A stretch of DNA of 64,000 nucleotides from Dirofilaria immitis (GCA_024305405.1 JAKNDB010000107.1:1116001-1180000), one strand, 5' to 3'. Numbered from the stretch's first letter, positions 13,163 through 25,278 are shown. Translations and numbers: made by a program. Notes: generated by a model from the sequence alone, not told the origin.

Positions 13163-13992
13163 TTACATTTTCATAGTTTTAATATGATCAAAAGAAATCC
13201 ATCGTTCATCGTTCGGATCAACCTCACCACGATAATCACGTTTTGCCATCATTCGTAATTCACGATATGATGCATATAACTACAATTTTTCTTTGTCATC
13301 TTCACGTACGTATATTTTAAGACGTAAATAGCTAAAAAAAAAAAGAATAAATATAAAATGCAATTTTATTTGATAAAATTTAAATGCAAAAATTAAAATG
13401 ATAATCGTTTTTATCATTTCTTTTAAAAAATTTATATCAAAGATAAGTTACTGCAAGATAAGCTTTGCAAAATTTTGGATCGTTCCAATGATATTCTTCA
13501 TAATTCTTCTCTAATTCATCTTTCAATAACTGAAGCGTAGATTCATATTGCAAAATAGATTCTAAATATGAAATTAATATTCTTTGTCGGGATAAGAATT
13601 TATCATTAAAAATAATATTTTTTGGGATAAAAATTTATCACTAAAAATAATATTATTTGTGGGAGATGAATTTATCAGTAAAATTATGATATTCTTTATA
13701 GGATAAGAATTTATCAAATACTATTAGAATATTTGAGTATTTCTGATAATATCATACTGCTTACCGTACTATTTATATCTTATAGTATAGTTTGATAGGA
13801 AGAAGAAAATAACTTACTGTAACATTCATAAAATTGAGGATCGATAATTTTCGTAAAAATAATATAGCTAATACAACAAATTAATAATACTGTAACAACT
13901 AAACCAGGATATTTGAAAATGATATCAGATATATTTTGAATTATTGGTTCAAACCATTTTGGAAATATTTGTATCGAATAACCATAATCCAT
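13163..13992 (-). CDS. Small single-pass membrane protein, unknown family
   Basis: I do not recognise the family. Exons on the minus strand are 13992-13818, 13561-13452 and 13279-13163. They join in phase (1, then 0) into 133 aa. Residues about 28-47 (YPGLVVTVLLICCISYIIFT) form one clear transmembrane segment. The C-terminal half is charged, with a heptad-like stretch (LLKDELEKNYEEY) and a basic/acidic end (RELRMMAKRDYRGEVDPNDE). The N-terminus (MDYGYSIQIFPKWFEPIIQN) is not a typical signal peptide. The third exon is odd: the phase-correct acceptor is a weak 'aaattgtag', while a stronger 'ttttttag' lies 52 nt upstream and leads into a coding-like but out-of-phase, TAG-interrupted frame (YLRLKIYVREDDKEKL). 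Either the acceptor has moved, or the last exon carries lesions or assembly errors. Confidence 0.65.
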
Positions 13993-14172
13993 TATTTTTT
14001 TAAAAAAAAAAAAGAATTATTATTTACTCTAAAAATAATATTTTATAATTTATTTAAAAGAAATTAAAAATTATCAATAAATGTTAAACATATTTTTGCT
14101 AACAAATTAATTATCAAAAATAAAATATAAAATTATTTGAAAGAAATAAAATTGAAATATAATTTGATAATT

Positions 14173-14193
14173 ATTTGCATATAATATGCAAAT
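14173..14193. promoter_or_regulatory. Palindromic octamer (POU-type) element, copy 1
   Basis: The sequence reads ATTTGCAT-N5-ATGCAAAT, a perfect 21-bp palindrome made of two inverted octamer sites. It lies about 180 bp upstream of the ATG of the small membrane-protein gene. The octamer is the classical site of Oct1/2-type POU factors. Function here is inferred. Confidence 0.45.
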
Positions 14194-14249
14194 ATTTTAT
14201 TTGTAATTTATCATTCTATGAAAATACCATTGATGTAAATCAAAATTAT

Positions 14250-14270
14250 ATTTGCATATAATATGCAAAT
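14250..14270. promoter_or_regulatory. Palindromic octamer (POU-type) element, copy 2
   Basis: This is an identical 21-bp ATTTGCAT-N5-ATGCAAAT palindrome 77 bp from the first. It sits at the edge of a 37-bp minisatellite, so it could be either a regulatory pair or a remnant of the repeat's seed sequence. Confidence 0.45.
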
Positions 14271-14830
14271 ATAATTTTTCGAGAATAAGAAAACATCTTA
14301 GGAAAATATAATTTTTCGAGAATAAGAAAAAATCTTAGGAAAATATAATTTTTCGAGAATAAGAAAAATCTTAGGAAAATATAATTCTTCGAGAATAAGA
14401 AAAAATCTTAGGAAAATATGATTTTTCAAGAATAAGAAAAAATCTTAGGAAAATATAATTCTTCGAGAATAAGAAAAAATCTTAGGAAAATATAATTCTT
14501 CGAGAATAAGAAAAAATCTTAGGAAAATATAATTTTTCGAGAATAAGAAAAATCTTAAGAAAATATAATTCTTCGAGAATAAGAAAAAATCTTAGGAAAA
14601 TATAATTTTTCGAGAATAAGAAAAAATCTTAGGAAAATATGATTTTTCGAGAATAAGAAAAAATCTTAGGAAAATATAATTTTTCGAGAATAAGAAAAAT
14701 TTAAAAATATAATTCTTCGAGAATAAAAAAATCTTAGGAAAATATAATTTCTTCGAGAATAAGAATAAATCTTAGGAAAATATAATTTTGAGAATAAGAA
14801 AAGATCATAGTAAAATATGATTTTAGAATA
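14271..14830. repeat. 37-bp minisatellite with TTCGAGAA core
   Basis: About 15 units of 'aatataatttttcgagaata' followed by 'agaaaaaatcttaggaa'. Units differ by single bases (ttttt/ttctt, aaaaaa/aaaaa) and decay towards the right end. Each unit contains TTCGAGAA. Confidence 0.95.
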
Positions 14831-16484
14831 AAAAGATTATAAATTTTTTTACTTAAAGTTATTTATAAATAATAATCATAGCAAGAATAATTAGAAATAA
14901 TCATCATTAAATTATAATAAATAAAAAATTTAGCATTTATTAATTAGAGAAATTTCATAATTATAATCTTAACAAAATAATATCATGAGAAATATTTATG
15001 ATTTTGAGGATAAAGAAAACTTTATCACTGAAAAATAGAAGTTTGATTAAATGATAATGCATTTCTGCTTATCTTATCATTTAGATAATAAAAGCATATT
15101 TAATAAAACATCCTGAAAATTCATACCTCCATATCAATAACAATTCGTTAAAAAATGATAAAATTAGCAATGAAACAAATGAAAGTTAAATACTACCATA
15201 AATTTACTTCCTTAAATTAAAATTATTTATAAGATTTGTTATTTTAATAAATATTTATTTTTCTTATAAAAATCTTTATCATAATATCATTGAAAAATTG
15301 TACAATATAAGTAAATATTTTACGATGAAATATTGCAATAACCCAAAACAACAATAATAATGATAATGATAATAATAATAATAATGATAATGATAATAAT
15401 ACTAATAGCAATAATAATAATAGCAATAATAATATCTAATATTTATAAAAATATCTCTAATGCAAGAAATAAGTTAATTTTGGCTTAATTTTTTACAAAT
15501 AAAACTTAGTCAATAAAATTTAGCTAATAAATAAACAAAATGAAATTGCTTCTTTTGTTGATAACAATTTGTAAAATTAACAAAATTTCAAAATTTAATA
15601 ATTAAATAAAAATTAATAGAAAAATTTTACAAATAATAACAAAATTATTTTTGTTTTATCAAACAAATCAAAATTTCTTCACTGCTAAAAATATGAATAA
15701 TAAATAGAAAATTTTATGATAAAAAAAAAAAAAAAATTTAAATCAATGAGTCTACTAAATAAAACAATGCTTAAAAGATTATCAATATCAAGATGAATCA
15801 TTGGATCAAAAGGTATAACTTTAGGCTTAGGCCCAAACATACTTTTCGATGTTTACAAAACGATGCTTCGTTGATGCTAATCAAATATCAAATTTCTAAG
15901 TTCTAATAAGTTTTTTTATTTCTTACGGTATTGTAATATATATTTAACAATAGAAAAAATTAAAACTCCAATTAAAAGTTTCAAATTTCAATTAAAAGTT
16001 CGAACTAAAGCTAATATTTTATTCATTTATTGCACAATAACTATAAATTAATGAATAAATAAATCATAGTCATCGTACATGGACTAATTTAAAATTCGAT
16101 AATTCTGAAGATACTATGGTAGAATTTGATTGAGAAAAACTCCAACTACTTCGTCGTTCTGCAAAATTGTATCATCAGAATGTGAAGTTTTTAAAAAAGA
16201 GTAATGATCTGAAAAATGAAAATGAAAAATGCTTAAATCAAAAGCTCAAGAAGAGTATTCTTTTCCTATCATATAAAAATTCTTCTAGAATTTCGTCCTT
16301 CTGCAAAATAGCATCATTAGAAGAATTTGAAAGAGAAAAAATCTGAAAAATGAAAATGAAAAATGCTTAGATCAAAAGGTCATCAGAAGTATTCTTATAT
16401 AAAATTCTATCATATCGGATTTTTCTAGAATCTTTTAGAATTCTTCTAGAATCTTTAAAGAAATAAAAATTGATTAAAAGTTAA
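14831..16484. other. Intergenic region between the two minus-strand genes
   Basis: No gene is seen. It contains an AATAAT/GATAAT microsatellite (15345-15440), a (TTAGGC)2 motif at 15821-15832, and a loosely duplicated segment near 16130-16400 ('ctgaaaaatgaaaatgaaaa'). The upstream part is the probable promoter region of the membrane-protein gene. The downstream part is the 3' flank of the CAP gene. Confidence 0.5.
15345..15440. repeat. AATAAT/GATAAT microsatellite
   Basis: Trinucleotide-based repeat of AAT and GAT units with a few interruptions ('agcaataat'). Confidence 0.9.
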
Positions 16485-19400
16485 TTAATTTAAAATATTG
16501 CTTTGATGTTTGCGTTTACGATGTGTAGACGGAATACAGAGACCGCAAGAAAGTCGACAATTCTTTGACATATACGCTTTTCGAGAGCCGTAACATTCAC
16601 CGTATCGTGACCATGAACCGCAATTTGGATTGTTATCAACACATTTATGTGCTAAAATCATGATTGCTTTTAATTAATTAAACTGATTCCTATCTCACAT
16701 TGACCTTTCACCTTAATCGATCTGAATTTTACATCATGATAGATAAAAAATTTTCAGAAATTAAGGTTCAATTTAAATTATATGATTTACAAATCATATC
16801 AGTTCCTTTGATTTTTATCAATGATGGATAGAAAATACAACATTATTTGTTGGTTTGAAAATTTAAATGATCTTGAATCACGCAGCTGTAAGGATGAGTA
16901 ATAATTGCTCACCTTGATTGATAGCAGGAATAAATGGATAACAAACATTACAAGTTTTAGGACATCGTTTTAACAAGAAATCTCGATAATGACTATTGCA
17001 TCCAACAGTTTGAGACCAATACTTACAATATGGCTCTAAGTCTCGACATTCTAAATTTTACAAATATATTATTCTCGATGGATAAATTCATTTAAATAAT
17101 CTAATAATAGATGAAAAAAAAAAAAAACGAAAATTTTGTGCAAGTTTTGTTAAAAATTAATTTTTAATTTTTTGAAATTTTTGATCGCAAATTTTAGACA
17201 AATCTTTGAATTCAAAAAAAAAAAAAAAAAATTTTTACCATAATTATATAATTTATCATTTAGTTTTTGTTCATAATTTTTTGCTTTTGATGTACGCCGA
17301 TTTTATTTTGCCATGGCTTACGATACTGCTCCATTCTCGATAATGATGATGGTAACGATAAGATGACATTGCTTTGTCGTGAATAACGCATACCGGTACA
17401 ACATGGTGCTAGAATTTTTGATAGAATGTAAATAGATGAATTAGTTGGATATAAAAAAATTAATAAATTTGAGTAAGATGATAATAAATAGAAAATTTTG
17501 AAATTATCATTAAGATTAGATTTTCGAGATTTTTTTAGCAAACTTACGACAAAGGCCTTCCGAAGTACATCCACCGCCACATCGACAATTGGTACATCGC
17601 GGTCCAAATAGATACGGTTGTTTACCGAATTGATTACCACTAAAAGATTAACCATATCATATATATTACAGAAAAAAAATTTAATATAAAATTTAATTTT
17701 CATTTAGTAAAAAAAAAAAAGAAATAATCAAATGAATATGTAAATAGGAAATTATCAGAATTAAATTTTATACTTAAAAATGAATTAATAATTAAAATTA
17801 TTCTATGGCTTATTTATTTAATTATGAAATTTCTAAATTTATTTATTTAAATATTGTTTCAAAATAATTCAATAAAAATTGCATCAAAATACACCTACAC
17901 TTGCTGTATACTTAAATAATAAATAAAATTAATAATTAATTTAATAATCAAAATAAATAATTTAAAAAGATCAATAAATCAATTTAAATTTAACATATAA
18001 AATTGATCAATGGATTGATCAAATTTTCAACATACCCTTCACCATAATTACAAATAATAATATGTCCCTGATTTATACCTCGTCCATTTTTAATACCACT
18101 ACAATGAACTGCAGCACATCCTACAGCGCATGTTTCAGCCCAAACATACTGCAAGAATTTTGTTAAAAATTATTCTCGAGATTTTAAAATTAAATATTCA
18201 TTTATCTTAGTGATTAAATATTTCATCGTATGATCAAAGTTTAAATGAATTTTGATCAATTTTTGTGAAATAATTTCTTGTAAATGATCATTTATAAAAT
18301 TGATTATATCACAATCGTAGTGATAAGTTTCTCGATTATTCAATTTCAAATTAATCACAATTTCATCTATATATATATATATATATATATATTTGCTATA
18401 AACAATTTAGAACTGAATGAATTTGTTTCAGATTAATTTGATAATTCAAATTGAGTTAAATTAATTACAATTTGTATTCAATTCAATTAAATATTTAAAT
18501 TAAATATGAAATATTTAAACAGTAATAAGTTTCAATTAGAAAAGTTTAGGAAATAAAATTCCCAAAAAAAATACTAAAATATAAAAAAATTTTCCCTTCG
18601 TATTTTTAAGAGTATATGAATGCTATTAAAAATTAATAGCATTTTAATTTAAGTAAATAAAAGTTTAATTCAATGAAAATTTTCCTTCAATTTAAATCTA
18701 AGACACAAATTAATTATGTACAATAAATTTGAATTTGAAATAATTCAAATAGAATAATGAAATAAAACGAATAAATATGGAAAAGTATTATTTTGCAATT
18801 TTATTTTATTATCAAAAGTTTTGAAATTTTTCGCAAAAATGGCTAAGACTTTAAGTCTGAAAAAATATTAATGATTTATTGATTTCATTATATTCAAGAA
18901 TATCAATAGATCATTAATAGTTATATTGAATCATTTCATATTTTATATTAATTTATCAATTTCAAACCTGTGTATAATGGCCACATTGGGCACCTTTCAT
19001 ACAACTATTTGTATTATAATCATAATATGGTTTTTCGTTATAGAAATCCAGCATTGGTGATTGCAAATTATGTCGTAGATAAACTTCATTACTCCACCAA
19101 ATATTTTCACCGATATAGAAATAGCCATGACCTTGTCGTTCGTATGCTATAGTAAAAATCTATTTAAATTAAATATTGCCAATTAATTTTTTACTATGAA
19201 ATTTCATCGGCAAATCTCGTCAACTAACCACTACGATGCCATGCATCACATCGTGCAGCATGACCATATGCAAGATCAGCAAGTCGTTGATCCCAAACTA
19301 ATTCTTGCATATTTGATGCAGGTTCTTGAGCTCGCATATAATTATGAATTGTGATTATTTGTTGTCGTTGTGCTTCATTGAAATGATATAATCCGTAGAT

Positions 19401-19673
19401 TATTTGGGCTTAAAAATCATCCTATTCATTCTACTACCAATTATTCATTTAAAAAGGAATCGAAATATATATAAGATATCAACTTCATTTCCATTAAACA
19501 CACATGATATGATATGGTATGATATCATATCATATCATATCATATCATCATATCATATCTGCCAATTTAATTAAAAAATCTCACATTTTCTAAATTTTAA
19601 ATAATATTAACTTACATGCAACAATACCAATATAATAAATTTGCACAAGAACGAAATGATATAACATTATCAT
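16485..19673 (-). CDS. Secreted CAP-domain protein with two C-terminal ShKT domains
   Basis: Extracellular protein of the CAP (SCP/TAPS) superfamily. Exons on the minus strand are 19673-19616, 19408-19229, 19146-18968, 18148-18036, 17639-17548, 17408-17322, 17050-16913 and 16651-16485. Every junction closes in phase, giving 337 aa. Residues 1-19 are the signal peptide. The CAP domain (about 33-180) shows HNYMRAQEPASNM, LVWDQRLADLA, CDAWHRSG, GENIWW, CGHYTQYVWAETCAVGC and HIIICNYGEGGN, so both CAP signatures and the His/Glu cavity residues are present. A short Cys-rich segment follows (CTNCRCGGGCTSEGLC, then CC). ShKT 1 (about 238-275) is C..LEPYC.YW...VGC..HYRDFLLKRCPKTCNVC. ShKT 2 (about 286-322) includes CGSWSRYGEC and KNCRLSCGLC. 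The protein ends in a basic tail. CAP-plus-ShKT architecture is known in nematode secreted proteins. I know of no enzymatic activity and assign none. The precise orthologue is unclear. Confidence 0.92.
18368..18392. repeat. (AT)n microsatellite in CAP gene intron 3
   Basis: Pure AT dinucleotide run of about 12 units. Confidence 0.9.
19500..19562. repeat. ATATC pentanucleotide repeat in CAP gene intron 1
   Basis: Repeated 'tatca'/'tatga' units around 19503-19560. The units switch from 'gatat' to 'atatc' orientation and so form a short palindrome. Confidence 0.85.
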
Positions 19674-19705
19674 TCGAGATTCTCGCTTTCCTTAGCCTAA
19701 ATTTA
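19674..19705 (-). promoter_or_regulatory. Splice acceptor and short leader upstream of the CAP gene
   Basis: On the minus strand 'aaatttag' ends at 19697, and the ATG at 19673 follows after a 23-nt leader. No upstream exon is evident. It fits a spliced-leader acceptor. Confidence 0.4.
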
Positions 19706-20950
19706 TCAAAAATCAAAAAGATCAATTTCTAATCATTTTCACATATTTCTTGTTGTACAAAAAAAAAAAAAAAATTAGCATAATTATTTGAAATTAAATA
19801 ATATTGTGGGATATATAAATTAAACCGTAATGGATTATTTGAAATTATTCCAATTTTTGTTTATTTTCTTTTCTCTGATAAAATAAAAATAAAAAGAAAT
19901 TATATTTGATAAAAGAATAAATGAGTAAATTAAACAAAATATAAAATTTAAAAAAATTCATTTCGATTTCTGATTTATCGATTTTTGCAAGAAATAAAAA
20001 GCATTATGATTGGATAATACGAGAACGGATGTTAACTGATAAACAAAAATTAGTAAGAAAATATTAACAATGAAATAAGGAAGTGAGATAAAATAAAAGG
20101 AAAAACAAATGGATATAGGAATATAAAGAAAAAATGAAAAATTCATGATGAAAGTGATAATTTTTAAAATCAAAAATTCTATAAAATTTATTTCACTGAG
20201 ATATTATCGCTTTATCATCCACTTCATTTCTATCAATATCAACATTCTTGAATTTTAATCTTAATTATCTCTAAATTTTAAATTTCTAAATATTTCACTG
20301 AGATATCATCATCTCATTATCATTACTTCTATTTCTATCAATTTCAGCATTCTTGACGAATTCATTAACTCTCTTGAAAATCCACAATTCAGAACAATAA
20401 TATAGTTATAATTGTAAAATCTGAAAATAAAATTTTTGCTTCTAGTTTTTTTTTTTTTCTAAATTATTATTCGATTTTATCAATAATAAGATCGAGAAAT
20501 GATTAATAAAAAAAAAAAAAATCGAGAATGATATTTTATAAAATTTTTTCGAAATTTATTTTTATCATACATCATATTAGCAATAATTGAAGGAACAAAT
20601 TAAGAACTGATAAATTTCAAACATTTTATTGCTATCTTAAAAATACAAGTTTAGCGACATTTATCAAAATAATCATCCCATATGTAATTACGTTATTGGC
20701 GCAACTTAGAAAGTGAAATATCTGGTTGTTGTCTTTTTCTTTTAATAAATCATTTTTTCTTTTTTAAATAAAATAATTTATGTATCGTTATTGAGTAATA
20801 GTACTTAGTAAATTACCTGTTTTTAAACTTTCTTACACAAACCTATTGAATTGTTTAAATTTTACATGCATATATATATAAATATATGTTGATATATTTT
20901 TAATGCTCATTAATTAGTCAAAATAAAGAACCGGATAACTTTTTTTTTTA
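19706..20950. other. Intergenic stretch upstream of the CAP gene
   Basis: AT-rich DNA with poly-A/T runs and a loosely repeated 'tttcactgagatat' motif at 20190 and 20293. No coding exon was recognised. The CAP gene promoter presumably lies here. Confidence 0.45.
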
Positions 20951-20954
20951 AAAA

Positions 20955-21345
20955 AATTATAGATGGTGATGATGATAATGATAATGGATGATGATAATGG
21001 ATGATAATGATAATAATGATGATGATAATGATGACGGTGATAATGATAATGGATGATGATAATGGATGATGGTGGTGATAATGATAATGATAATAATGAT
21101 AATGGATGATAATGATAATGGATGATAATGATAATAGACGACGATGATAATGGTGATAATGATGATGGTGATAATCATAATGGTGATAGTGATAATGGAT
21201 GATAATGATAATGATGATAATCATAATGGTGATGATGATAATGGATGATGATGATAATGGGTGATAATGATAATGGTGATAATGATGATGGTCATAATGA
21301 TAATGGATGATAATGATAATGGATGATAATGATGATGATTAGTAT
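20955..21345. repeat. GATGATAAT/GGATGATAATGATAAT microsatellite
   Basis: About 390 bp of GAT, AAT and GGAT units in a higher-order arrangement ('aatggatgataatgataatg'). Open frames within it (isoleucine/histidine runs) are repeat artefacts. Confidence 0.95.
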
Positions 21346-21680
21346 ATGTATGAGTTGTAGAATAAGATCATGTTTTTTTTTTTTTTTTTTTCATATTTAT
21401 TAAATATTATTCATACAAATAAAAATTTTAAACTATTTACTGAATTTAATCAATTTCCTGGCAATATTAGCTTAGGAGACTAGTTTTCATTCAATGGATG
21501 GACCTAGGTCCTGAGATGTAGATCGAAGTACGAGCTTTTTAATCGCAGCACTGACGATATATACTTTGTGATAATGATAATGATTTAGTAGTATATAAGT
21601 TGTAAAATAAGATTTTGTTTTTTCATATTTATTAAATATTATTCATACAAATAAAATTTTAAATTATTTACTAAATTTAA
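21338..21680. repeat. Direct duplication flanking a 120-bp spacer, with a long hairpin
   Basis: The block 'gtatatgtatgagttgtaga ... catatttattaaatattatt ... tatttactgaatttaat' (about 21338-21450) recurs at about 21585-21681 with small changes. The second copy runs into a perfect inverted repeat: arms 21662-21682 and 21686-21706, 21 bp each, 3-nt loop. Confidence 0.8.
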
Positions 21681-21706
21681 TTGATAATTAAATTTAGTAA
21701 ATAATT
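21662..21706. repeat. Perfect 21-bp-arm hairpin
   Basis: The arm 'aattatttactaaatttaat' plus t is followed by GAT and then its exact reverse complement. A second hairpin ('attttaatttgaaatt', loop 'gta') lies at about 21793-21827. Confidence 0.9.
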
Positions 21707-24700
21707 ATTATATTATTAAAAAAAAAATTATATTTCCTTCCGTAAAAGTTCATTTTTAATAAAATTAGTTAAAAAGAAAATGTTACATTGATATTTTAAT
21801 TTGAAATTGTAAATTTCAAATTAAAATAAATATTTCATTTCATCTCTTTTTTTTCTTTACTTTTTAGCAAAGAAAAAATTTATTAATAAAAATGCAATAA
21901 ATGTGAAAGAGAAAAATTTATAATCGAAATTTGATAATTTACAGGAAGACAATATTAGATATTAAATTTAATAATTCTATAGAAACAATATTAGGAATAA
22001 AGTTTAATAATTATAGAAAAACAAGTTTAGATATTCAATTTAATAATTATTGAGAAACAATATTAAATATTAAATTTAATAATCATAGAAAGAGGAATTG
22101 TTCGATTGATGAAATTGATATGTTAATCGAATTCTGAAAATAAATTAAATTTATAATATAATATTCGAAATCGAATAAATTAATGCAAACTGATATTGCA
22201 ACGAACTATATTTGAGTATAAACCAATTAAGCTGAAAAATGTGCGAAGAAACTTCTAATCGATCAAGTTTTATAAATTTTTATTTTAATGATATATTTTA
22301 AGTATCAAATTAAATTCAGATCGGAATTTTCCTCAAGTTCCATTTTTTTAATAATCTAAAATTCAATTTCAATTCAATTCCAAAATTTAATTATTTACAT
22401 AGAAATTATATCAAATCTTATTATGCATTATTCAATAAATGATAAGAAATTAAAGTATGATCAAATCAAAAATTATATAAATGGAAAAGAAGAAAATGTT
22501 GCATTAACAGAAATAAATGATAAAATGAAAAGTAATATTTTGTTTCGAGAATGAATAATTTTTATTTAAAAGATATTTGATTAATTATAACAAATATATT
22601 CGAAATATTTTGTTTATATAATGAATGATAAAAGATAAGAAGAAGATATCAATTTGTGATGGAAGAATATTAAAACTTTGATATGAGTTTGAATAAAATA
22701 AGCAAATATTCTGATTGAATACCAAAACATAATGATAGGTGCTTATTTCAATAAACATTTGATAATTTGAAAAATCAATTATTGAACAGAGAGAAATAGC
22801 AAATACTATGTTTTTAACGAAACTTAAATTTCAACTTGATCAAATGATCAAGTTGGAGTAGGAAATTAATCTATGCTAAAATCAATTTAAATTTTTTTCC
22901 TGTACATTTCAAACATGTTGCAATGAATTTAATGACGAAACAAAATTAAACAAACAAATTATTGACATTTAATTTATCATTTAGAATGATAACATAAGGA
23001 AAGAACATCTTCTTATCTTAACTTTTTCAAAAAAAAAAAAAAAAAAAAAAGAAAACGACAAAACCTTTAACAGTAATTTAGAAAACTTTTTGAAGCCTTT
23101 TTGAGGCAAGAAATCTTTTCGTAACCTTCGTTGAAACACAAAAACCTTTTGAAAACCTTCTCGATGATGAAAACTTTTCAAAACCTTCTTCGAGACAAAC
23201 GAATGCGTTTAAATGTTTATGCTTCAATTAGTATATCAACGGAGGAAATTAATTTGTTCGAAATGCTAATTTGCTTAAATGTTTCCTTAATTAATCTTTG
23301 ATTAAAAATTTCCCAAAAAAAAAAAAGCTTCAATTTCAAATTTAGCCCAAGATTGTATTGGCTAATGAAAATAGCCAAAAGCATTGTTCATTGATCACAT
23401 TTCCAAAATAATTTCGTACTTTAATAATTTCAATCAAATTTGTTACTATCAATAGTTTTACATAAGTTTTAATAGGAAATATAAGTATGCATTTTGCTAT
23501 AAATTATAATTATCCTTGATGATTCTTTAATGGACAATTTTATATTTATCAAAAATTTAACCGTTGAATTGAATAATTGTTAAATTACGAAGATATTATT
23601 ATGGTATAATTTATCTCTCACATTTATAAATTGTTTATTTTTTAATTTTAATTTATTATCTTTTATTTAACAAAAATTTTTTTCTTATCAAAATTAACAT
23701 TACTTTGTAAAACTCTCGTCTTGGCTTCTTCTTTTTTATAATTTATTTATTTCACAAAGAAAATGACACATTGACACATTACATAATGCAATACACATAA
23801 CCATGAATACTTCCATTATCATCATTATCACCATTATCAAAATTTATTGAGCATTGTGATAAAATCAAATATCATCATCAAGAATACAATTTCATCATTT
23901 GAAATTTCTCCTTTTTTTTTTCAATGAAAACTTATTTTTATAATTGCTGAAATGTTTATAAAAATTTTCAACTGTTAAACCATGCTTTCAATAACCTGAA
24001 ATTTCATAGCACTTATTTGCATTTTGGCAAATATCTTATATTATTGTAGCATAGTTTCTCGAGACAAGTGTTTGCAATTTATCGCGAGAAAATACGAAAA
24101 TGATATCATAAATGTAATTTGCAACTGAAAATGTATCAATGGATGAATTAATCTGAAAAATGAAATCAACAAACTTTCCATTCCTGATTCCTGTAAATAT
24201 CATGATGCGTTGTAGTAGCACAAATGTTTATATCTATTCAATAAATTTTTCCATAGATTGAAAATTTTTTATTTTTAAAATAATTCATTAAATAATTAAC
24301 TAATCAATTCAACTACTCATTAAATTAAAATGATAAAGAAAAAAAAATAAATAAAAGAATTGGTTACAATAAATCACTTCCGGTTTCTCGATAATTTCTA
24401 ATTTGTCTTGTAAATAAGTTCATCAACCAGTTTCCATTTTATTTATTTCGTTACAAAAAAAAAAAAAGAAAAAAAATAGAAAAATAATCTATCCTCTTTA
24501 GGCTTGATCAACATTGCAGTGATATATGATTGAAACATAAAATTTGATATCAGAAAAGCGGCTAATAATTTATACGATGATAGTTTGCCAGAATAGCTTA
24601 TCAGATGAAGTTACGATAATTGCAAAATACCAAAAATTAAAATAGTCAAAATTAACTTACTTAACCTGTGAATGTAATAGCATTAATCTTGATCATCTCT

Positions 24701-24849
24701 TTGATTTATCATTCTCGAGATTTATTTTTATTGCTTCAAAAAGTAATTCCACATTATTATTGATAATAACAAATTATAATAGCTTATGCAAAATTTATTT
24801 TATAATATTACAAAATTTTCAATGATACAATCAATATGATATGATGATT
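21707..24849. other. Intergenic, no gene recognised
   Basis: AT-rich with poly-A runs, a 'caattttaataattatagaaaaa'-like loose repeat near 21950-22090 and a short palindrome (AACTTGATCA-AA-TGATCAAGTT) near 22832-22853. An ORF at 22981-23181 (minus) reflects imperfect 'aaaaccttttgaaaacctt' repeats rather than a gene. Confidence 0.55.
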
Positions 24850-25200
24850 ACAATATTGCATGCGGTAATATTAGTAAATATTCAAATGACCTTTTATTTA
24901 AAAGGTCAATAAAAGCAAAAGTAGATAGGGGACAAGAAAGAAGTAAACGATGATTGAAGGCAAATTTTAAGAAGGAAAAAAAATAATTGTCATGATTGAT
25001 TTATAAATTTTCCTGATAACTTGAAGGAATAAAAAAAAAAAAAAAAAAAAAACGAAAATTGTCAAAATGCTACGATATATTTTTGTTGCAGAAATTTAAT
25101 TTATAATTCATTTATTGTTGCAGACGATCACAATTGCTTAATCAAAAAGTTTATACAACAAATGACCTTGGAGGACGAATTGTACGGAAAGAGTTTCATT
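24850..25200 (+). repeat. Dispersed repeat, copy 1
   Basis: About 340 bp that match 34800-35135 along most of their length in the same orientation, with many substitutions and small indels. Shared blocks include 'ttgcatgcg', 'gatgattgaaggcaaatttt', 'aattgtcatgattgatt', 'cgaaaattgtc', 'acaaatgaccttgga' and 'ggaaagagttt'. There is no open frame and no obvious terminal inverted repeat or poly-A tail. It carries TGACCT-N10-AGGTCA at 24887-24908 and TGACCTTGG at 25163-25171. Class unknown: old non-autonomous transposon, or a duplicated regulatory or non-coding RNA segment. Confidence 0.85.
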
Positions 25201-25278
25201 AAATGAAATAGAAAGTTAGCGGAAAAAAAAATAAAAAATCAAAATGTTCAAATAAATGTTTCACATAAAAGGAGGAGA

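Noticed and set aside
15821..15832. (TTAGGC)2, the nematode telomere unit
   Set aside because: Only two units; expected occasionally by chance and no other sign of a chromosome end.
16485..17050. ShKT domains read as a sign of a toxin gene
   Set aside because: The two modules are spliced in phase to a CAP domain and are the common nematode ShKT type; nothing shows a toxin.
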